From Pseudomonas sp. M47T1 (GTDB lineage Bacteria > Pseudomonadota > Gammaproteobacteria > Pseudomonadales > Pseudomonadaceae): a stretch of 60,603 bases of DNA. Within the stretch, counting starts at the first letter, position 1, and each line of letters opens with the position of its first letter. The position numbers and the translations under genes were made by a program. Below the pieces are notes generated by a model. That model was not told the DNA's origin. It was given only the letters and a program-made list of their open reading frames with translations, and made no database searches. Where the stretch lies: NCBI RefSeq assembly GCF_000263855.1, contig NZ_AJWX01000036.1:1-60603 (forward strand), given 5' to 3'. Shown here in pieces: positions 1-9,128 of the stretch.

Positions 1-43
1 CGTCTTGCGACGGAGCAACCGGTGAAAGCTGCTTCTGCGATAC

Positions 44-119
44 TGGCGTCCCCTAGGGGACTCGAACCCCTGTTACCGCCGTGAAAGGGCGGTGTCCTAG
101 GCCACTAGACGAAGGGGAC
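44..119 (-). tRNA. tRNA-Glu (anticodon TTC)
   Basis: Read on the minus strand this is a complete 76-nt cloverleaf with an encoded 3' CCA. The 7-bp acceptor stem, the anticodon loop CTTTCAC with anticodon TTC, and a T arm containing GGTTCGAGTCC are all visible. It lies 71 nt downstream of tRNA-Ala and is probably co-transcribed with it from the promoter at 317-345. Its cognate synthetase gene gltX is less than 0.5 kb away. Confidence 0.97.
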
Positions 120-190
120 AAAACCTTCTTACCTTGATCAGTCTGGATCTGATCTGACCGAAGTCAAACAACGACTTCAGGCCTGGAAAT

Positions 191-266
<76 letters not shown>

Positions 267-316
267 ACAATCTTCAGCGCTTCGCATTTCTGCGTGTTGC
301 TGTGTGGACGGGGCGC

Positions 317-345
317 ATATTAAGACCGGATCAAAAGGCTGTCAA
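317..345 (-). promoter_or_regulatory. Sigma-70 promoter of the tRNA-Ala/tRNA-Glu unit
   Basis: On the minus strand, TTGACA (340-345) is separated by exactly 17 nt from TAATAT (317-322). The -10 box is followed by a GC-rich stretch (GCGCCCCG), typical of stable-RNA promoters under stringent control. The tRNA-Ala 5' end is about 50 nt further on. Confidence 0.75.
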
Positions 346-462
346 ACTTATTTTTGAAAAAATTCAAAAGATTTTTCCAGCAATACAACCACTTACCGAC
401 GAAACGGGCGCCCTGCCCCGAATTTGCTGGGCCAATCAACTCAATACCACGACAAACATCGT

Positions 463-534
463 TGTGGGAGCGGGCTCTACCCGCGAAGCAGACACCGCGG
501 TGTTCTTTTCACGGGCAGAGCGCGCTCCCACAAA
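463..534. repeat. Inverted pair of REP-type palindromes
   Basis: TGTGGGAGCGGGCTCTACCC and its near reverse complement (GGGCAGAGCGCGCTCCCACA) flank a short centre. The same family recurs at 13903, 26562, 31717, 35098 and 52949. It lies just downstream of the gltX stop codon and could act as its transcript end. Confidence 0.85.
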
Positions 535-541
535 AGCCCGG

Positions 542-2020
542 TCAGGCGATTGTGGCCAGCAGCTTTTCCCATTCCTTGTTTTCTTTCTTCGACACGCCAC
601 CCAGCAGGTCCAGCGCCTGGCGCAGGCGGAAGCGGGTCAGGTCAGGGCCAAGGATTTCCATGGCGTCTAGCACCGACACCGAACTGGCCTGGCCGGTGAT
701 GGCGGCGAACATCAGCGGCATGGCGTCGCGCAGCTTCAGCTCCAGCGACTCGACCACGGCCTGGATGGTGGCGGTGATGCGGTCTTTTTCCCAGGCACGC
801 AGCGACTCCAGTTTCCACAGGATCAACTGCATCACCTGGCGCACCTGGTCAGCGCTGAGCTTCTTGTGCTCGAACAGCTTGGCGTCCAGTTGCAGGCCAC
901 CGGCGAAGAAGAAACCGCCCAGGGGGGCGATCTGGCTGAAGGTCTCGACGCGACCTTGCACGTGTGGCGCGATCTTCATCATGTAGTCGGCGTTGAACGC
1001 CCACTTCTGCACGCGGGTGGCAAAGTCTTCCACCGGCAATTCGCGCAGCCATTGGCCGTTGAGCCAGGAGAGCTTCTCGATGTCGAAGATCGGACCGCCC
1101 AGGGACACGCGCGACAGGTCGAAATGCTCGACCATCTCCGCCAGGGAGAACTTTTCGCGCTCGTCCGGCATGGACCAGCCCATGCGGCCCAGGTAGTTGA
1201 GCATGGCCTCGGGCATGAAGCCCATGCGCTCGTAGAACGTCACCGAGGTAGGGTTCTTGCGCTTGGACAGTTTGCTCTTGTCGGGGTTGCGCAGCAGCGG
1301 CATGTAGCACAGCTTGGGCTGTTCCCACCCGAAGTATTCGTACAGTTTCATCAGCTTGGGCGCGGACGGCAGCCACTCTTCGCCACGCAGCACGTGGGTG
1401 ATGCCCATCAGGTGGTCGTCCACCACGTTGGCCAGGAAGTAGGTAGGCAGGCCGTCGGTTTTCATCAGGACTTGCATGTCCATGCGGTCCCAAGGGATTT
1501 CCACGTCGCCACGCAGCATGTCCGGCACCACGCACACGCCTTCACTCGGCACCTTCATGCGGATCACGTGCGGCTCGCCGGCGGCGAGGCGGCTGGCCAC
1601 TTCTTCAGCCGACAGCAGCAGGGCGCGGCCGTCATAGCGTGGGGTTTCGCCGCGTGCCTGCTGTTCGGCACGCATCTGGTCCAGCTCTTCGGCGGTGCAG
1701 AAGCACGGGAAGGCGTGGCCCAGGTCGACCAGTTGCTGGGCGTACTGCTTGTAGATGTCGCCGCGCTCGCTCTGCCGGTACGGGCCGTGCGGGCCGCCTA
1801 CATCCGGGCCTTCGCTCCACTCGATGCCCAGCCAGCGCAGGGCGTCGAAAATCTGCTGTTCGGACTCGCGGGTCGAACGCAACTGGTCGGTGTCTTCGAT
1901 GCGCAGGATGAACTCGCCGCCATGCTGCTTGGCAAAGCAATAGTTGAACAGGGCAATGTAGGCCGTGCCGACATGGGGGTCGCCGGTGGGCGATGGCGCG
2001 ATACGCGTACGAACGGTCAT
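542..2020 (-). CDS. gltX: Glutamyl-tRNA synthetase
   Basis: A class I aminoacyl-tRNA synthetase that charges tRNA-Glu with glutamate in the cytoplasm. The N-terminus has the nucleotide-binding signature PSPTGDPHVGT (residues 10-19, equivalent to HIGH), and the second catalytic loop KLSKR (equivalent to KMSKS) lies at about residues 250-254. The length of 492 aa is usual for the bacterial enzyme, with the anticodon-binding helical domain in the C-terminal third. It lies next to a tRNA-Glu gene and is divergent from the efflux pair. Confidence 0.97.
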   Translation of the reverse strand: MTVRTRIAPSPTGDPHVGTAYIALFNYCFAKQHGGEFILRIEDTDQLRSTRESEQQIFDALRWLGIEWSEGPDVGGPHGPYRQSERGDIYKQYAQQLVDLGHAFPCFCTAEELDQMRAEQQARGETPRYDGRALLLSAEEVASRLAAGEPHVIRMKVPSEGVCVVPDMLRGDVEIPWDRMDMQVLMKTDGLPTYFLANVVDDHLMGITHVLRGEEWLPSAPKLMKLYEYFGWEQPKLCYMPLLRNPDKSKLSKRKNPTSVTFYERMGFMPEAMLNYLGRMGWSMPDEREKFSLAEMVEHFDLSRVSLGGPIFDIEKLSWLNGQWLRELPVEDFATRVQKWAFNADYMMKIAPHVQGRVETFSQIAPLGGFFFAGGLQLDAKLFEHKKLSADQVRQVMQLILWKLESLRAWEKDRITATIQAVVESLELKLRDAMPLMFAAITGQASSVSVLDAMEILGPDLTRFRLRQALDLLGGVSKKENKEWEKLLATIA

Positions 2021-2195
2021 GAAAGGTCTCGAGCAGAGTGAATCAAAGGGCGGATGTTAGCAGGCCCACCACGTCATTCTCCAGCAATGCGCCACATTAC
2101 CAGCCATCAACGGCATGATTGCCGCTTGCCGGTGGGCCGCCAAGGCCAGATCATCCAGGCCTGGCACCCTGCCCCACCCTTTCGACGGATCGACC

Positions 2196-3233
2196 ATGCC
2201 TGCGCCGCTCAAACGCCGACTGCTTGTTTTTGCCACCCTTGTCCTGCTGATTGCCGCCGCTTTCCTTGCCCACTGGTGGTTCAAGGGCCGTTTTTACGAG
2301 ACCACCGACAACGCCTACGTGCAGGGTGAGATCACCCGCGTGTCCAGCCAGTTGGGTGCGCGCATCGACCAGGTGCTGGTGCAGGACAACCAGCACGTGA
2401 AACAGGGCGACCTGCTGGTGACCCTGGAGGCCGCCGACTTCCAGTTCGCCGTGGAGCGCGCCCAGGCCACCCTGGACACGCGCCAGGCAGAGCGCCTGCA
2501 AGCCCAGAGCAAACTCACCCAGCAGGCCAGCCTGATCGCCGCCGGCGAGGCGCAAGTGGCCGCCAGCCAGGCCACCCTGGGGCGCTCGCAGATCGACCTG
2601 AACCGCGCCCAGGCCCTGCGCGGCCCGGGCTATGTGTCCGAAGAACGGGTGACCACGCTGTCGGCCGACACCCGCGTGGCCCACTCCCAGGTCAGCAAGG
2701 CCCAAGCCGACGTGCAAGGCCAGCGCCAGCAGGTCAACGCCCTGAACGCCGAGATCAAGCGCCTTGACGCGCAGGTCGCCACGGCCCGCACCGACCTGGC
2801 CCAGGCCGAGGTAAACCTGGCGCGCAGCCAGATCCACGCGCCCATCAGCGGCATGATCGGCCAACGCGCCGCGCGCACTGGGCAATACGTGCAGGCTGGC
2901 GCCTACCTGCTGTCCATCGTGCCGGACGAGGCCATCTGGGTGCAGGCCAACTTCAAGGAAACCCAGATCGGCCACATGCAGCCCGGCCAGGCGGTGAAGC
3001 TGACCTTCGACAGTTTTCCCGACCAGCCCATCGATGGCCGTGTCGACAGCCTGTTCGCCGCCTCCGGCGCGCAATTCAGCCTGCTGCCCCCGGACAATGC
3101 CACCGGCAACTTCACCAAGGTGGTGCAGCGTATCCCGGTGAAGCTGACGTTCAGCCCGGAGAACCCCTTGCACGGCAAGATCCGCCCGGGCATGTCAGTC
3201 ACTGCCAGCGTCAATATCGTCGATGGCCGGTGA
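2196..3233 (+). CDS. emrA: HlyD/EmrA-type membrane fusion protein of an efflux pump
   Basis: Periplasmic adaptor that links an inner-membrane MFS exporter to an outer-membrane channel. I chose ATG 2196 because the protein then starts with a short basic segment and a single membrane anchor (about residues 8-27), as in EmrA; this gives 345 aa. After the anchor come a lipoyl/biotinyl half-motif with TTDNAYVQGEI, a long Ala/Gln-rich helical hairpin (about 90-190) and a closing beta-barrel (SQIHAPISGMIGQ). It overlaps the MFS gene by 11 bp, so the two are translationally coupled. The exported substrate cannot be told from sequence. Confidence 0.9.
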   Translation: MPAPLKRRLLVFATLVLLIAAAFLAHWWFKGRFYETTDNAYVQGEITRVSSQLGARIDQVLVQDNQHVKQGDLLVTLEAADFQFAVERAQATLDTRQAERLQAQSKLTQQASLIAAGEAQVAASQATLGRSQIDLNRAQALRGPGYVSEERVTTLSADTRVAHSQVSKAQADVQGQRQQVNALNAEIKRLDAQVATARTDLAQAEVNLARSQIHAPISGMIGQRAARTGQYVQAGAYLLSIVPDEAIWVQANFKETQIGHMQPGQAVKLTFDSFPDQPIDGRVDSLFAASGAQFSLLPPDNATGNFTKVVQRIPVKLTFSPENPLHGKIRPGMSVTASVNIVDGR

Positions 3234-4773
3234 CCAACTGCTACGCCCGGTGGGTGAACCCAGCCGGCGCGACTGGATAGCGGTGATGAGCGTGATGCTC
3301 GGCGCCTTCATGGCCGTGCTCGACATCCAGATCACCAACTCCTCGCTCAAGGATATCCAGGGCGCCCTGTCCGCCACCCTGGAGGAAGGCTCTTGGATCT
3401 CCACCTCGTACTTGGTGGCCGAGATCATCATGATCCCCCTCACCGCCTGGCTGGTGCAGTTGCTCTCGGCCCGGCGCCTGGCAGTGTGGGTGTCATTGGG
3501 CTTTTTGGCGTCATCCTTGCTGTGTTCCATGGCCTGGAACCTGGAGAGCATGATCGTGTTCCGGGCCATGCAGGGTTTCACCGGCGGCGCGCTGATCCCC
3601 CTGGCGTTCACCCTCACCCTGATCAAGCTGCCCGACCACCACCGCGCCAAGGGCATGGCCATGTTCGCCATGACCGCCACCTTCGCCCCCTCCATCGGCC
3701 CTACCCTGGGTGGCTGGCTGACGGAGAACTTCGGCTGGGAGTACATCTTCTACATCAACGTACCGCCCGGGCTGATCATGATTGGCGGGCTGCTGTACGG
3801 CCTGGAGAAGAAAGCCCCGCACTGGGAACTGCTGAAAAGCACCGACTACGCCGGCATCCTCACCCTGGGCCTGGGCCTGGGGTGCCTGCAAGTGTTCCTG
3901 GAAGAGGGCCACCGCCAGGGCTGGCTGGAGTCCACCGAGATCGTGATTCTGGCCGTCACTGCCTTGCTGAGCCTGACCACCTTCGTGATTTTGCAGGTGT
4001 CGCGACCCAACCCGCTGATCAACCTGGGCATTCTGCGCAACCGTAATTTCGGCCTGTCCAGCATCGCCAGCCTGGGCATGGGCGTGGGGCTGTACGGCTC
4101 AATCTACCTGCTGCCGCTGTACCTGGCCCAGGTGCAGAACTACAACGCCCTGCAAATTGGCGAAGTGATCATGTGGATGGGCCTGCCGCAACTGGTGCTG
4201 ATCCCGCTGGTGCCGCAACTGATGAAGATCATCTCGCCAAAGATCCTCTGCACCCTGGGCTTCGGGCTGTTCGGCCTGGCGAGTTTTTCCAGCGGCGTGC
4301 TCAACCCCGACTTTGCCGGCACCCAGTTCAACCAGATCCAGATCATCCGCGCCCTGGGCCAGCCGCTGATCATGGTGACCATCTCGCTGATTGCCACGGC
4401 CTACCTGCAACCCCAGGACGCAGGCTCGGCGTCGAGCCTGTTCAACATCCTGCGCAACCTGGGCGGCGCCATTGGTATCGCGTTACTGGCCACATTGCTG
4501 GACGCGCGCACCAAGGTGTATTTCGATTATTTGCGCGAAGCCGTGGTGCCGGGCAATCCGCAGGTGGCGCAACGGCTGGGGCAGTTGAGCGAACGCCTGG
4601 GCAGCGATACGGCGGCGTTAGGCAAGATGAGCGAGATCGTGCACCAGCAGGCGCTGATAATGGCCTACAACGATGCGTTTCATTGGGTAGGGTTGGGGCT
4701 GGGGATTGCCATGGTGGCGGTGATGCTGACGAAGGCGTTGCCCAAGGGCATCACGGCCGCAGCCGCCCATTAA
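3223..4773 (+). CDS. emrB: DHA2-family MFS drug exporter, EmrB type
   Basis: A 516-aa, proton-driven inner-membrane exporter expected to have 14 membrane helices. The N-terminal MFS part carries the DHA2-like signature LDIQITNSSLKDIQG in helix 1 and a helix-5 motif around ATFAPSIGPTLGGWL. It partners the adaptor encoded immediately upstream (11-bp overlap). No TolC-like outer-membrane gene is present, so a shared chromosomal channel is inferred. Confidence 0.93.
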   Translation: MAGDQLLRPVGEPSRRDWIAVMSVMLGAFMAVLDIQITNSSLKDIQGALSATLEEGSWISTSYLVAEIIMIPLTAWLVQLLSARRLAVWVSLGFLASSLLCSMAWNLESMIVFRAMQGFTGGALIPLAFTLTLIKLPDHHRAKGMAMFAMTATFAPSIGPTLGGWLTENFGWEYIFYINVPPGLIMIGGLLYGLEKKAPHWELLKSTDYAGILTLGLGLGCLQVFLEEGHRQGWLESTEIVILAVTALLSLTTFVILQVSRPNPLINLGILRNRNFGLSSIASLGMGVGLYGSIYLLPLYLAQVQNYNALQIGEVIMWMGLPQLVLIPLVPQLMKIISPKILCTLGFGLFGLASFSSGVLNPDFAGTQFNQIQIIRALGQPLIMVTISLIATAYLQPQDAGSASSLFNILRNLGGAIGIALLATLLDARTKVYFDYLREAVVPGNPQVAQRLGQLSERLGSDTAALGKMSEIVHQQALIMAYNDAFHWVGLGLGIAMVAVMLTKALPKGITAAAAH

Positions 4774-4803
4774 GCACCACGCCTGCCAGGCCGTGGCGCC
4801 AGG

Positions 4804-4829
4804 TTCGCGGGCACGGCCCGCTCCCGCAG
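4804..4829. repeat. Degenerate REP half-element
   Basis: CGCGGGCACGGCCCGCTCCCGCAG resembles the GCGGGCAGAGCCCGCTCCCAC arm of the REP family here, but has no partner arm. It sits between the convergent ends of emrB and the DUF2802 gene. Confidence 0.45.
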
Positions 4830-4842
4830 CGCGACACGGCTG

Positions 4843-5235
4843 CTAACCGCGGTGCAGCTTGCTCATCAGCTCCGCCTCGGCCTGGGTCAGGCCGCAGGAC
4901 TGGGTGAGCTCGTCGACGCTGGCACCCATGCCCACCAGGCGCGCCGCCTGGGCGAAGGACAGGCTGGAGGGGTCACGCTGCTCCAGCATGGACAACTTGT
5001 CGGGCAAAGGCGCAACCACGGCGCGCAGCTCGTGCAGGTCTTCACCCATGCGCACGGTGCCGTTCTGGTAGTCCTCGACGCGCCGCGCCAGGTCCTTGAT
5101 GCGCTGGTCGCGAATGGCATCGCCGGCCGCCTGCTGGGCGGCGATTTCACGCTGCCCGCGGATGTTGGCCAGCAATACCGCGAGCGTGGCCACCCACAGA
5201 ATGGCCAGAACGATGACGCCTACCTCTAAAATCAA
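4843..5235 (-). CDS. DUF2802 protein, membrane-anchored, at the end of the chemotaxis operon
   Basis: A 130-aa protein with an N-terminal membrane segment (about residues 3-23), a short helical region (about 30-75) and a C-terminal domain (SFAQAARLVGMGASVDELTQSCGLTQAEAELMSKL) typical of DUF2802. A protein of this family follows cheW in other Pseudomonas flagellar clusters. It starts directly after the cheW stop codon with no gap, so co-expression is likely. Its molecular function is unknown; the C-terminal pattern is reminiscent of a small helix-turn-helix, which I would not read as DNA binding. Confidence 0.85.
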   Translation of the reverse strand: MILEVGVIVLAILWVATLAVLLANIRGQREIAAQQAAGDAIRDQRIKDLARRVEDYQNGTVRMGEDLHELRAVVAPLPDKLSMLEQRDPSSLSFAQAARLVGMGASVDELTQSCGLTQAEAELMSKLHRG

Positions 5236-5715
5236 TCAGATGCTCTCCAGCTCGGACCATTCTTCCTCGGACATCATCTTGTCCAGCTCGACCAGAATCA
5301 GCAGTTCGCCATTCTTGTTGCACACGCCCTGGATGAACTTGGCCGATTCTTCGTTACCCACGTTCGGTGCAGTTTCCACTTCCGACTGACGCAGGTAAAC
5401 CACTTCCGCAACGCTGTCCACCAGAATCCCGACCACTTGCTTGTCGGCTTCGATGATCACAATGCGGGTGTTATCGCTGACATCGGACGGCATCAAGCCG
5501 AAGCGCTGACGGGTGTCGATCACGGTCACCACGTTGCCGCGCAGGTTGATGATGCCCAGCACGTAGCTTGGCGCACCCGGGACCGGGGCAATTTCGGTGT
5601 AGCGCAGTACTTCCTGTACTTGCATCACGTTGATGCCATACGACTCATTATCCAGGCGAAAGGTTACCCACTGCAGAATAGGATCTTCGGAACCTTGTGC
5701 AGACGACTTCTTCAT
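5236..5715 (-). CDS. cheW: Chemotaxis coupling protein CheW
   Basis: A single CheW/SH3-like domain of 159 aa that bridges chemoreceptors and CheA in polar arrays. Typical elements are VTFRLDNESYGINVMQVQEV near the start, PGAPSYVLGIINLRGNVVTVIDTR in the middle, and GILVDSVAEVVYL towards the end. It lies between parP and the DUF2802 gene in the cheA-B-motCD-parCP-cheW order usual for Pseudomonas. Confidence 0.95.
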   Translation of the reverse strand: MKKSSAQGSEDPILQWVTFRLDNESYGINVMQVQEVLRYTEIAPVPGAPSYVLGIINLRGNVVTVIDTRQRFGLMPSDVSDNTRIVIIEADKQVVGILVDSVAEVVYLRQSEVETAPNVGNEESAKFIQGVCNKNGELLILVELDKMMSEEEWSELESI

Positions 5716-5762
5716 ACCCCTAACCTCTCGAAAACCGTGATGACGGTGTGTGTGCAGTACAG

Positions 5763-5784
5763 AGGCGCCGGCGCGGCGCCGCCT
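5763..5784. repeat. GC-rich hairpin in the parP-cheW spacer
   Basis: AGGCGCCGGCGCGGCGCCGCCT is a near-perfect palindrome in the 70-nt gap between parP and cheW. It has no following T-tract, so it is more likely an mRNA processing or stability element than a terminator. Confidence 0.4.
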
Positions 5785-5785
5785 A

Positions 5786-6646
5786 TCATTTAAGTTGTTG
5801 CATGTGTTTCACGGCGCCGCTGGCAATCAGTTCGGCCAGGGCCGACACGTCCAGCAGCGCGCACATGTGCTCGATCACCGTGCCCGCCAGCCATGGCCGC
5901 TGGCCGCGCTGGCTGCGCCACTTGATCTCGCTGGGGTCCAGGCGCAGCGAACGGCTGACCTGATGCACCGCCAGCCCCCACTCGTAGCCCTGCACCGAAA
6001 TAACGTATTGCAGGCCCTGCTGAAAATCATCGCGGTAGCGGTCGGGCATTACCCAGCGCGCCGTATCCAGCACCTTAAGGTTGCCGCCCTGGCTGGGCAG
6101 AATCCCCAGAAACCAGTTGGGCTGGCCAAACAGCGGCGTCAGCTCGTGACCGGCCAGCGCGTAGATCGACCCCAGGCACACCAGCGGCACCGCCAGGGTC
6201 AAACCGGCGACGTCGAACAACAGGCACTCGAACGGCTCGGCCGCCCAGCTGGGCCGGCCATCTTCACTGCCTGGCGGCACGGCGCCCGGTGGCGACGGGC
6301 GGTGTACCTCAACCACAGGTTCAACCGGTGTTGCCACTACTTCGGCCACCGGCGGGAAAACTGGAGCCGCAGCCTCGACCACTGGCGCCAACGGCGCAGG
6401 TTTTGGCACAACCGGGGCCGGCGGCGCAACTACCTCAGGCGCTACGGGCGCTGGCGCCGGGGCGGCCACAGCCTTGGGTTCGGGGCGCGCATCGCGCACC
6501 TGTTCCTCAAGCACCGCGGCCTGGAATTCATCAAGGACCTGGTTGCTGGCTTCCAGTTCTTCGGTGGCGTCCTGCAGCAGCCCATCCAGATAGGACTGCA
6601 GGGCAACCTGCGGCTTGGTGGCGATGTTCACCGGACGGTTCATCAC
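5786..6646 (-). CDS. parP: ParP-like protein with C-terminal CheW-like (AIF) domain
   Basis: A 286-aa protein with three parts: an N-terminal helical region (about residues 1-57), a long Pro/Ala/Val-rich linker (about 58-135) and a CheW-like domain (about 142-280, FECLLFDVAGLTLAVPLVCLG). Vibrio and Pseudomonas ParP use this domain to bind CheA and chemoreceptors and to hold arrays at the pole. The stop of the upstream ParA-like gene overlaps its start (ATGA, 6643-6646), so the two are translationally coupled. The role is inferred from family and context. Confidence 0.85.
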   Translation of the reverse strand: MMNRPVNIATKPQVALQSYLDGLLQDATEELEASNQVLDEFQAAVLEEQVRDARPEPKAVAAPAPAPVAPEVVAPPAPVVPKPAPLAPVVEAAAPVFPPVAEVVATPVEPVVEVHRPSPPGAVPPGSEDGRPSWAAEPFECLLFDVAGLTLAVPLVCLGSIYALAGHELTPLFGQPNWFLGILPSQGGNLKVLDTARWVMPDRYRDDFQQGLQYVISVQGYEWGLAVHQVSRSLRLDPSEIKWRSQRGQRPWLAGTVIEHMCALLDVSALAELIASGAVKHMQQLK

Positions 6647-7434
6647 GCCACCTGCTGCGCGACAAGTTGCTGCGCCAGCAGGTGCTTGAGCAAGTGCCGG
6701 TACGCCACCACGCCGCGGCTCTTGGCGTCGAACTGCGAAGGCGTCTGGCCTTTGCTGCTGGCGTCACGCAGGCGCGTGTCCACCGGAATGTAGCCCTGCC
6801 AGATGTGCTCGGGGTACGCATCCTTGAGCACCCGCAGGGTACCCATGGACGCCTGGGTGCGCCGGTCAAACAGGGTAGGCACGATGCTGAACGGCAGCGG
6901 CTGCTTGCGCGAGCGGTTGATCATGGCCAGGGTGCCAACCATGCGCTCCAGGCCCTTCACCGCCAGGTATTCGGTTTGCACCGGAATCACCAGCTGCTGG
7001 CTGGCCGCCAGGGCGTTGACCATCAGCACGCCCAGCAACGGAGGGCTGTCGATAATGGCGTAATCGAAATCCTGCCACAGCTGCGCCAGAGTTTTGGCGA
7101 TTACCAGGCCCAGGCCGCTCTGCCCGGGTGACTGACGCTCAAGGGTGGCGAGCGCCGTGCTCGACGGCAGCAGGGCGATTTTGTCGTCACTGGTGGGCAG
7201 CAACAGCTGCCCCGGCAAGCCCTGCGGCACCTGGCCCTTGTTCAGGAACAGGTCGTAGCAGCTGTGCTCCAGGGCATCGGGGTTGTGCCCGAAGTAACTG
7301 GTCATGGAACCGTGGGGGTCAAGGTCGACCACAACCACGCGCTTGCCCGCCTCGGCCAGCAGGCCGGCCAGGGCGATGGAGGTGGTGGTCTTGCCGACTC
7401 CACCTTTTTGGTTGGCTACTGCCCAGACTCTCAT
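6643..7434 (-). CDS. parC: ParA-family ATPase (ParC-like), positions chemotaxis arrays
   Basis: A 263-aa MinD/ParA-type ATPase. I place the start at 7434 because the protein then begins MRVWAVANQKGGVGKTT, with the deviant Walker A at residues 8-17. An in-frame upstream start would add only seven residues. The Walker B region is in YAIIDSPPLLGVLM. In Vibrio and Pseudomonas the homologue (ParC) localises at the flagellated pole and recruits chemotaxis proteins through ParP, encoded next in the operon. Confidence 0.88.
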   Translation of the reverse strand: MRVWAVANQKGGVGKTTTSIALAGLLAEAGKRVVVVDLDPHGSMTSYFGHNPDALEHSCYDLFLNKGQVPQGLPGQLLLPTSDDKIALLPSSTALATLERQSPGQSGLGLVIAKTLAQLWQDFDYAIIDSPPLLGVLMVNALAASQQLVIPVQTEYLAVKGLERMVGTLAMINRSRKQPLPFSIVPTLFDRRTQASMGTLRVLKDAYPEHIWQGYIPVDTRLRDASSKGQTPSQFDAKSRGVVAYRHLLKHLLAQQLVAQQVA

Positions 7435-7489
7435 GGGATTGCTTCCTCCCGGCACGGCAGCGTTTGCCTACCGAGACATGCGACTCAAG

Positions 7490-8377
7490 TTATAAGGCCG
7501 GCGACGGGGAATTGACAGCATTACCCCTTACCGACTGCGATACGGGCGACGGTGCAGTTTGTGTGCCAGCACGACGCAACGCCGCGTCCGGCGTCACATT
7601 CGCGCTGCCCGCGCCGGTAATGCTGCGCCGCACGTCGAGGTTGCGGGAAATCACCAGGACCACCCGACGGTTGTGGGCCCGCCCGTCGGCCGTGGCATTG
7701 GTGTCGATGGGCTGGAACTCGCCGTAGCCCACGGACGCCATGCGGCTGGGGTTGATGCCCTCCATGGCCAGCATGCGCACGATGCTCGACGCTCGCGCCG
7801 ACGACAACTCCCAGTTGGTGGGGTACTGCGCGGTGCGGATCGGCTGGTCGTCGGTAAATCCTTCCACATGGATGGGGTTGCCGAACGGCTTGATGATGTT
7901 GGCCACCTTCTCGATGATGGTGAACGCCTTGTCACTGGGTATCGCGTCACCGCTGCCAAACAGCAGGCCGGACTTGAGCTCGATCTCGATCCACAGCTCG
8001 TTGCCGCGAACGGTCAGCTGGTTGGACTTGATCAGGTCGCCAAAGCCGTCGCGCACCTGGTCGGCGATACTCTTGAGGGGGTCGTCGGCGGCGCTGGCGA
8101 TGCCCGCGTCGGGCTGTTCGCTGTCGGTCACCACCGGCTCCGAGGGGCGCATGGTCAGCGGCCGCTCGTCGCCGATGGGAATGGGCTTGAGGCTGCGCTG
8201 GGGGTCGTTGAACACCCCCACCAGCGCCTGGGACAGTACCTTGTACTTGCCTTCGTTGATCGACGAGATCGAGTACATCACCACGAAAAACGCGAACAGC
8301 AACGTAATGAAGTCCGCGTAGGACACCAGCCAGCGTTCGTGATTTTCGTGCTCTTCGGTATGACGACGGCGGGCCAT
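7490..8377 (-). CDS. motD: Flagellar motor stator protein MotD (MotB-like)
   Basis: Start 8377 gives a 295-aa protein with a basic cytoplasmic N-terminus, a single membrane helix (YADFITLLFAFFVVMYSI, residues 20-37) that carries the proton-conducting Asp22, a plug/linker, and an OmpA-like peptidoglycan-binding domain (about 150-265, with LSSARASSIVRML). A longer in-frame start would add 48 residues that overlap motC, which is unlike MotB family members. MotD pairs with MotC; in P. aeruginosa MotCD is the stator set favoured for swarming. Confidence 0.93.
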   Translation of the reverse strand: MARRRHTEEHENHERWLVSYADFITLLFAFFVVMYSISSINEGKYKVLSQALVGVFNDPQRSLKPIPIGDERPLTMRPSEPVVTDSEQPDAGIASAADDPLKSIADQVRDGFGDLIKSNQLTVRGNELWIEIELKSGLLFGSGDAIPSDKAFTIIEKVANIIKPFGNPIHVEGFTDDQPIRTAQYPTNWELSSARASSIVRMLAMEGINPSRMASVGYGEFQPIDTNATADGRAHNRRVVLVISRNLDVRRSITGAGSANVTPDAALRRAGTQTAPSPVSQSVRGNAVNSPSPAL

Positions 8378-8387
8378 GGCTATTCCC

Positions 8388-9128
8388 TCACTCCATGAAG
8401 CCTTGCAGCTTGAGCTCGATGGACCGTGGGTTCTCACCCTCGGCAATGGACAGGATGCCTTCGAGCAGCATTTCACGGTAACGCGACTGGCGAATGGCAA
8501 TGGCCTTGAGCTTGTTGGCAATGGGCAGCAGGATCAGGTTGGCCGTGGCCACGCCGTAAATGGTGGCGACAAACGCCACGGCAATGCCGTTACCCAACTG
8601 CGACGGATCAGCCAGGTTGCCCATCACGTGAATCAGGCCCATCACCGCACCAATGATACCGATGGTGGGCGCATAGCCGCCCATGCTCTCGAACACCTTG
8701 GCGGCCTGGATATCGCGGGCCTCCTGGGTGAGGAAATCCACTTCCAGAATACTGCGGATGGCTTCCGGCTCGGCGCCGTCAACCAGCAGTTGCAGGCCCT
8801 TGCGCGAGTAACTGTCGGGCTCGGTGTCGGCCACCGACTCCAGGCCCAGCAGGCCTTCCTTGCGAGCGGTGAGGCTCCAGTTGACCACGCGGTCGATGCC
8901 GCCGGCCAAATCGATGCGCGGCGGAAACAGAATCCAGATGGCGATTTGCATGGCGCGCTTGAACGCGCTCATGGGCGACTGCAACAGGCAAGCCGCCAAC
9001 GTGCCGCCAATCACGATCAGTGCCGCCGGGCCGTTGAGCAGCGCCGACAGGTGGCCGCCTTCCAGAAAGTTGCCGCCGATGATGGCGATGAAGGCCAGCA
9101 ACAGGCCCAGTAAGCTGAGAACGTCCAT
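8388..9128 (-). CDS. motC: Flagellar motor stator protein MotC (MotA-like)
   Basis: A 246-aa, four-helix stator subunit. The N-terminal pair of helices (MDVLSLLGLLLAFIAIIGG and ALIVIGGTLAACLL) precedes a cytoplasmic loop, and the C-terminal pair follows (GGYAPTIGIIGAVMGLI, VAFVATIYGVATANLILLPI). With MotD it forms the proton channel that drives the rotor. It starts where cheB ends (1-bp overlap at 9128). Confidence 0.95.
   Translation of the reverse strand: MDVLSLLGLLLAFIAIIGGNFLEGGHLSALLNGPAALIVIGGTLAACLLQSPMSAFKRAMQIAIWILFPPRIDLAGGIDRVVNWSLTARKEGLLGLESVADTEPDSYSRKGLQLLVDGAEPEAIRSILEVDFLTQEARDIQAAKVFESMGGYAPTIGIIGAVMGLIHVMGNLADPSQLGNGIAVAFVATIYGVATANLILLPIANKLKAIAIRQSRYREMLLEGILSIAEGENPRSIELKLQGFME

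Noticed and set aside
866..2041. 391-aa plus-strand open frame opposite gltX
   Set aside because: It is antisense to a certain gene, with biased His/Val/Gln composition and no recognisable domain.
5750..6793. 347-aa plus-strand open frame opposite parP
   Set aside because: Antisense to the Pro-rich linker of ParP and without domain features.
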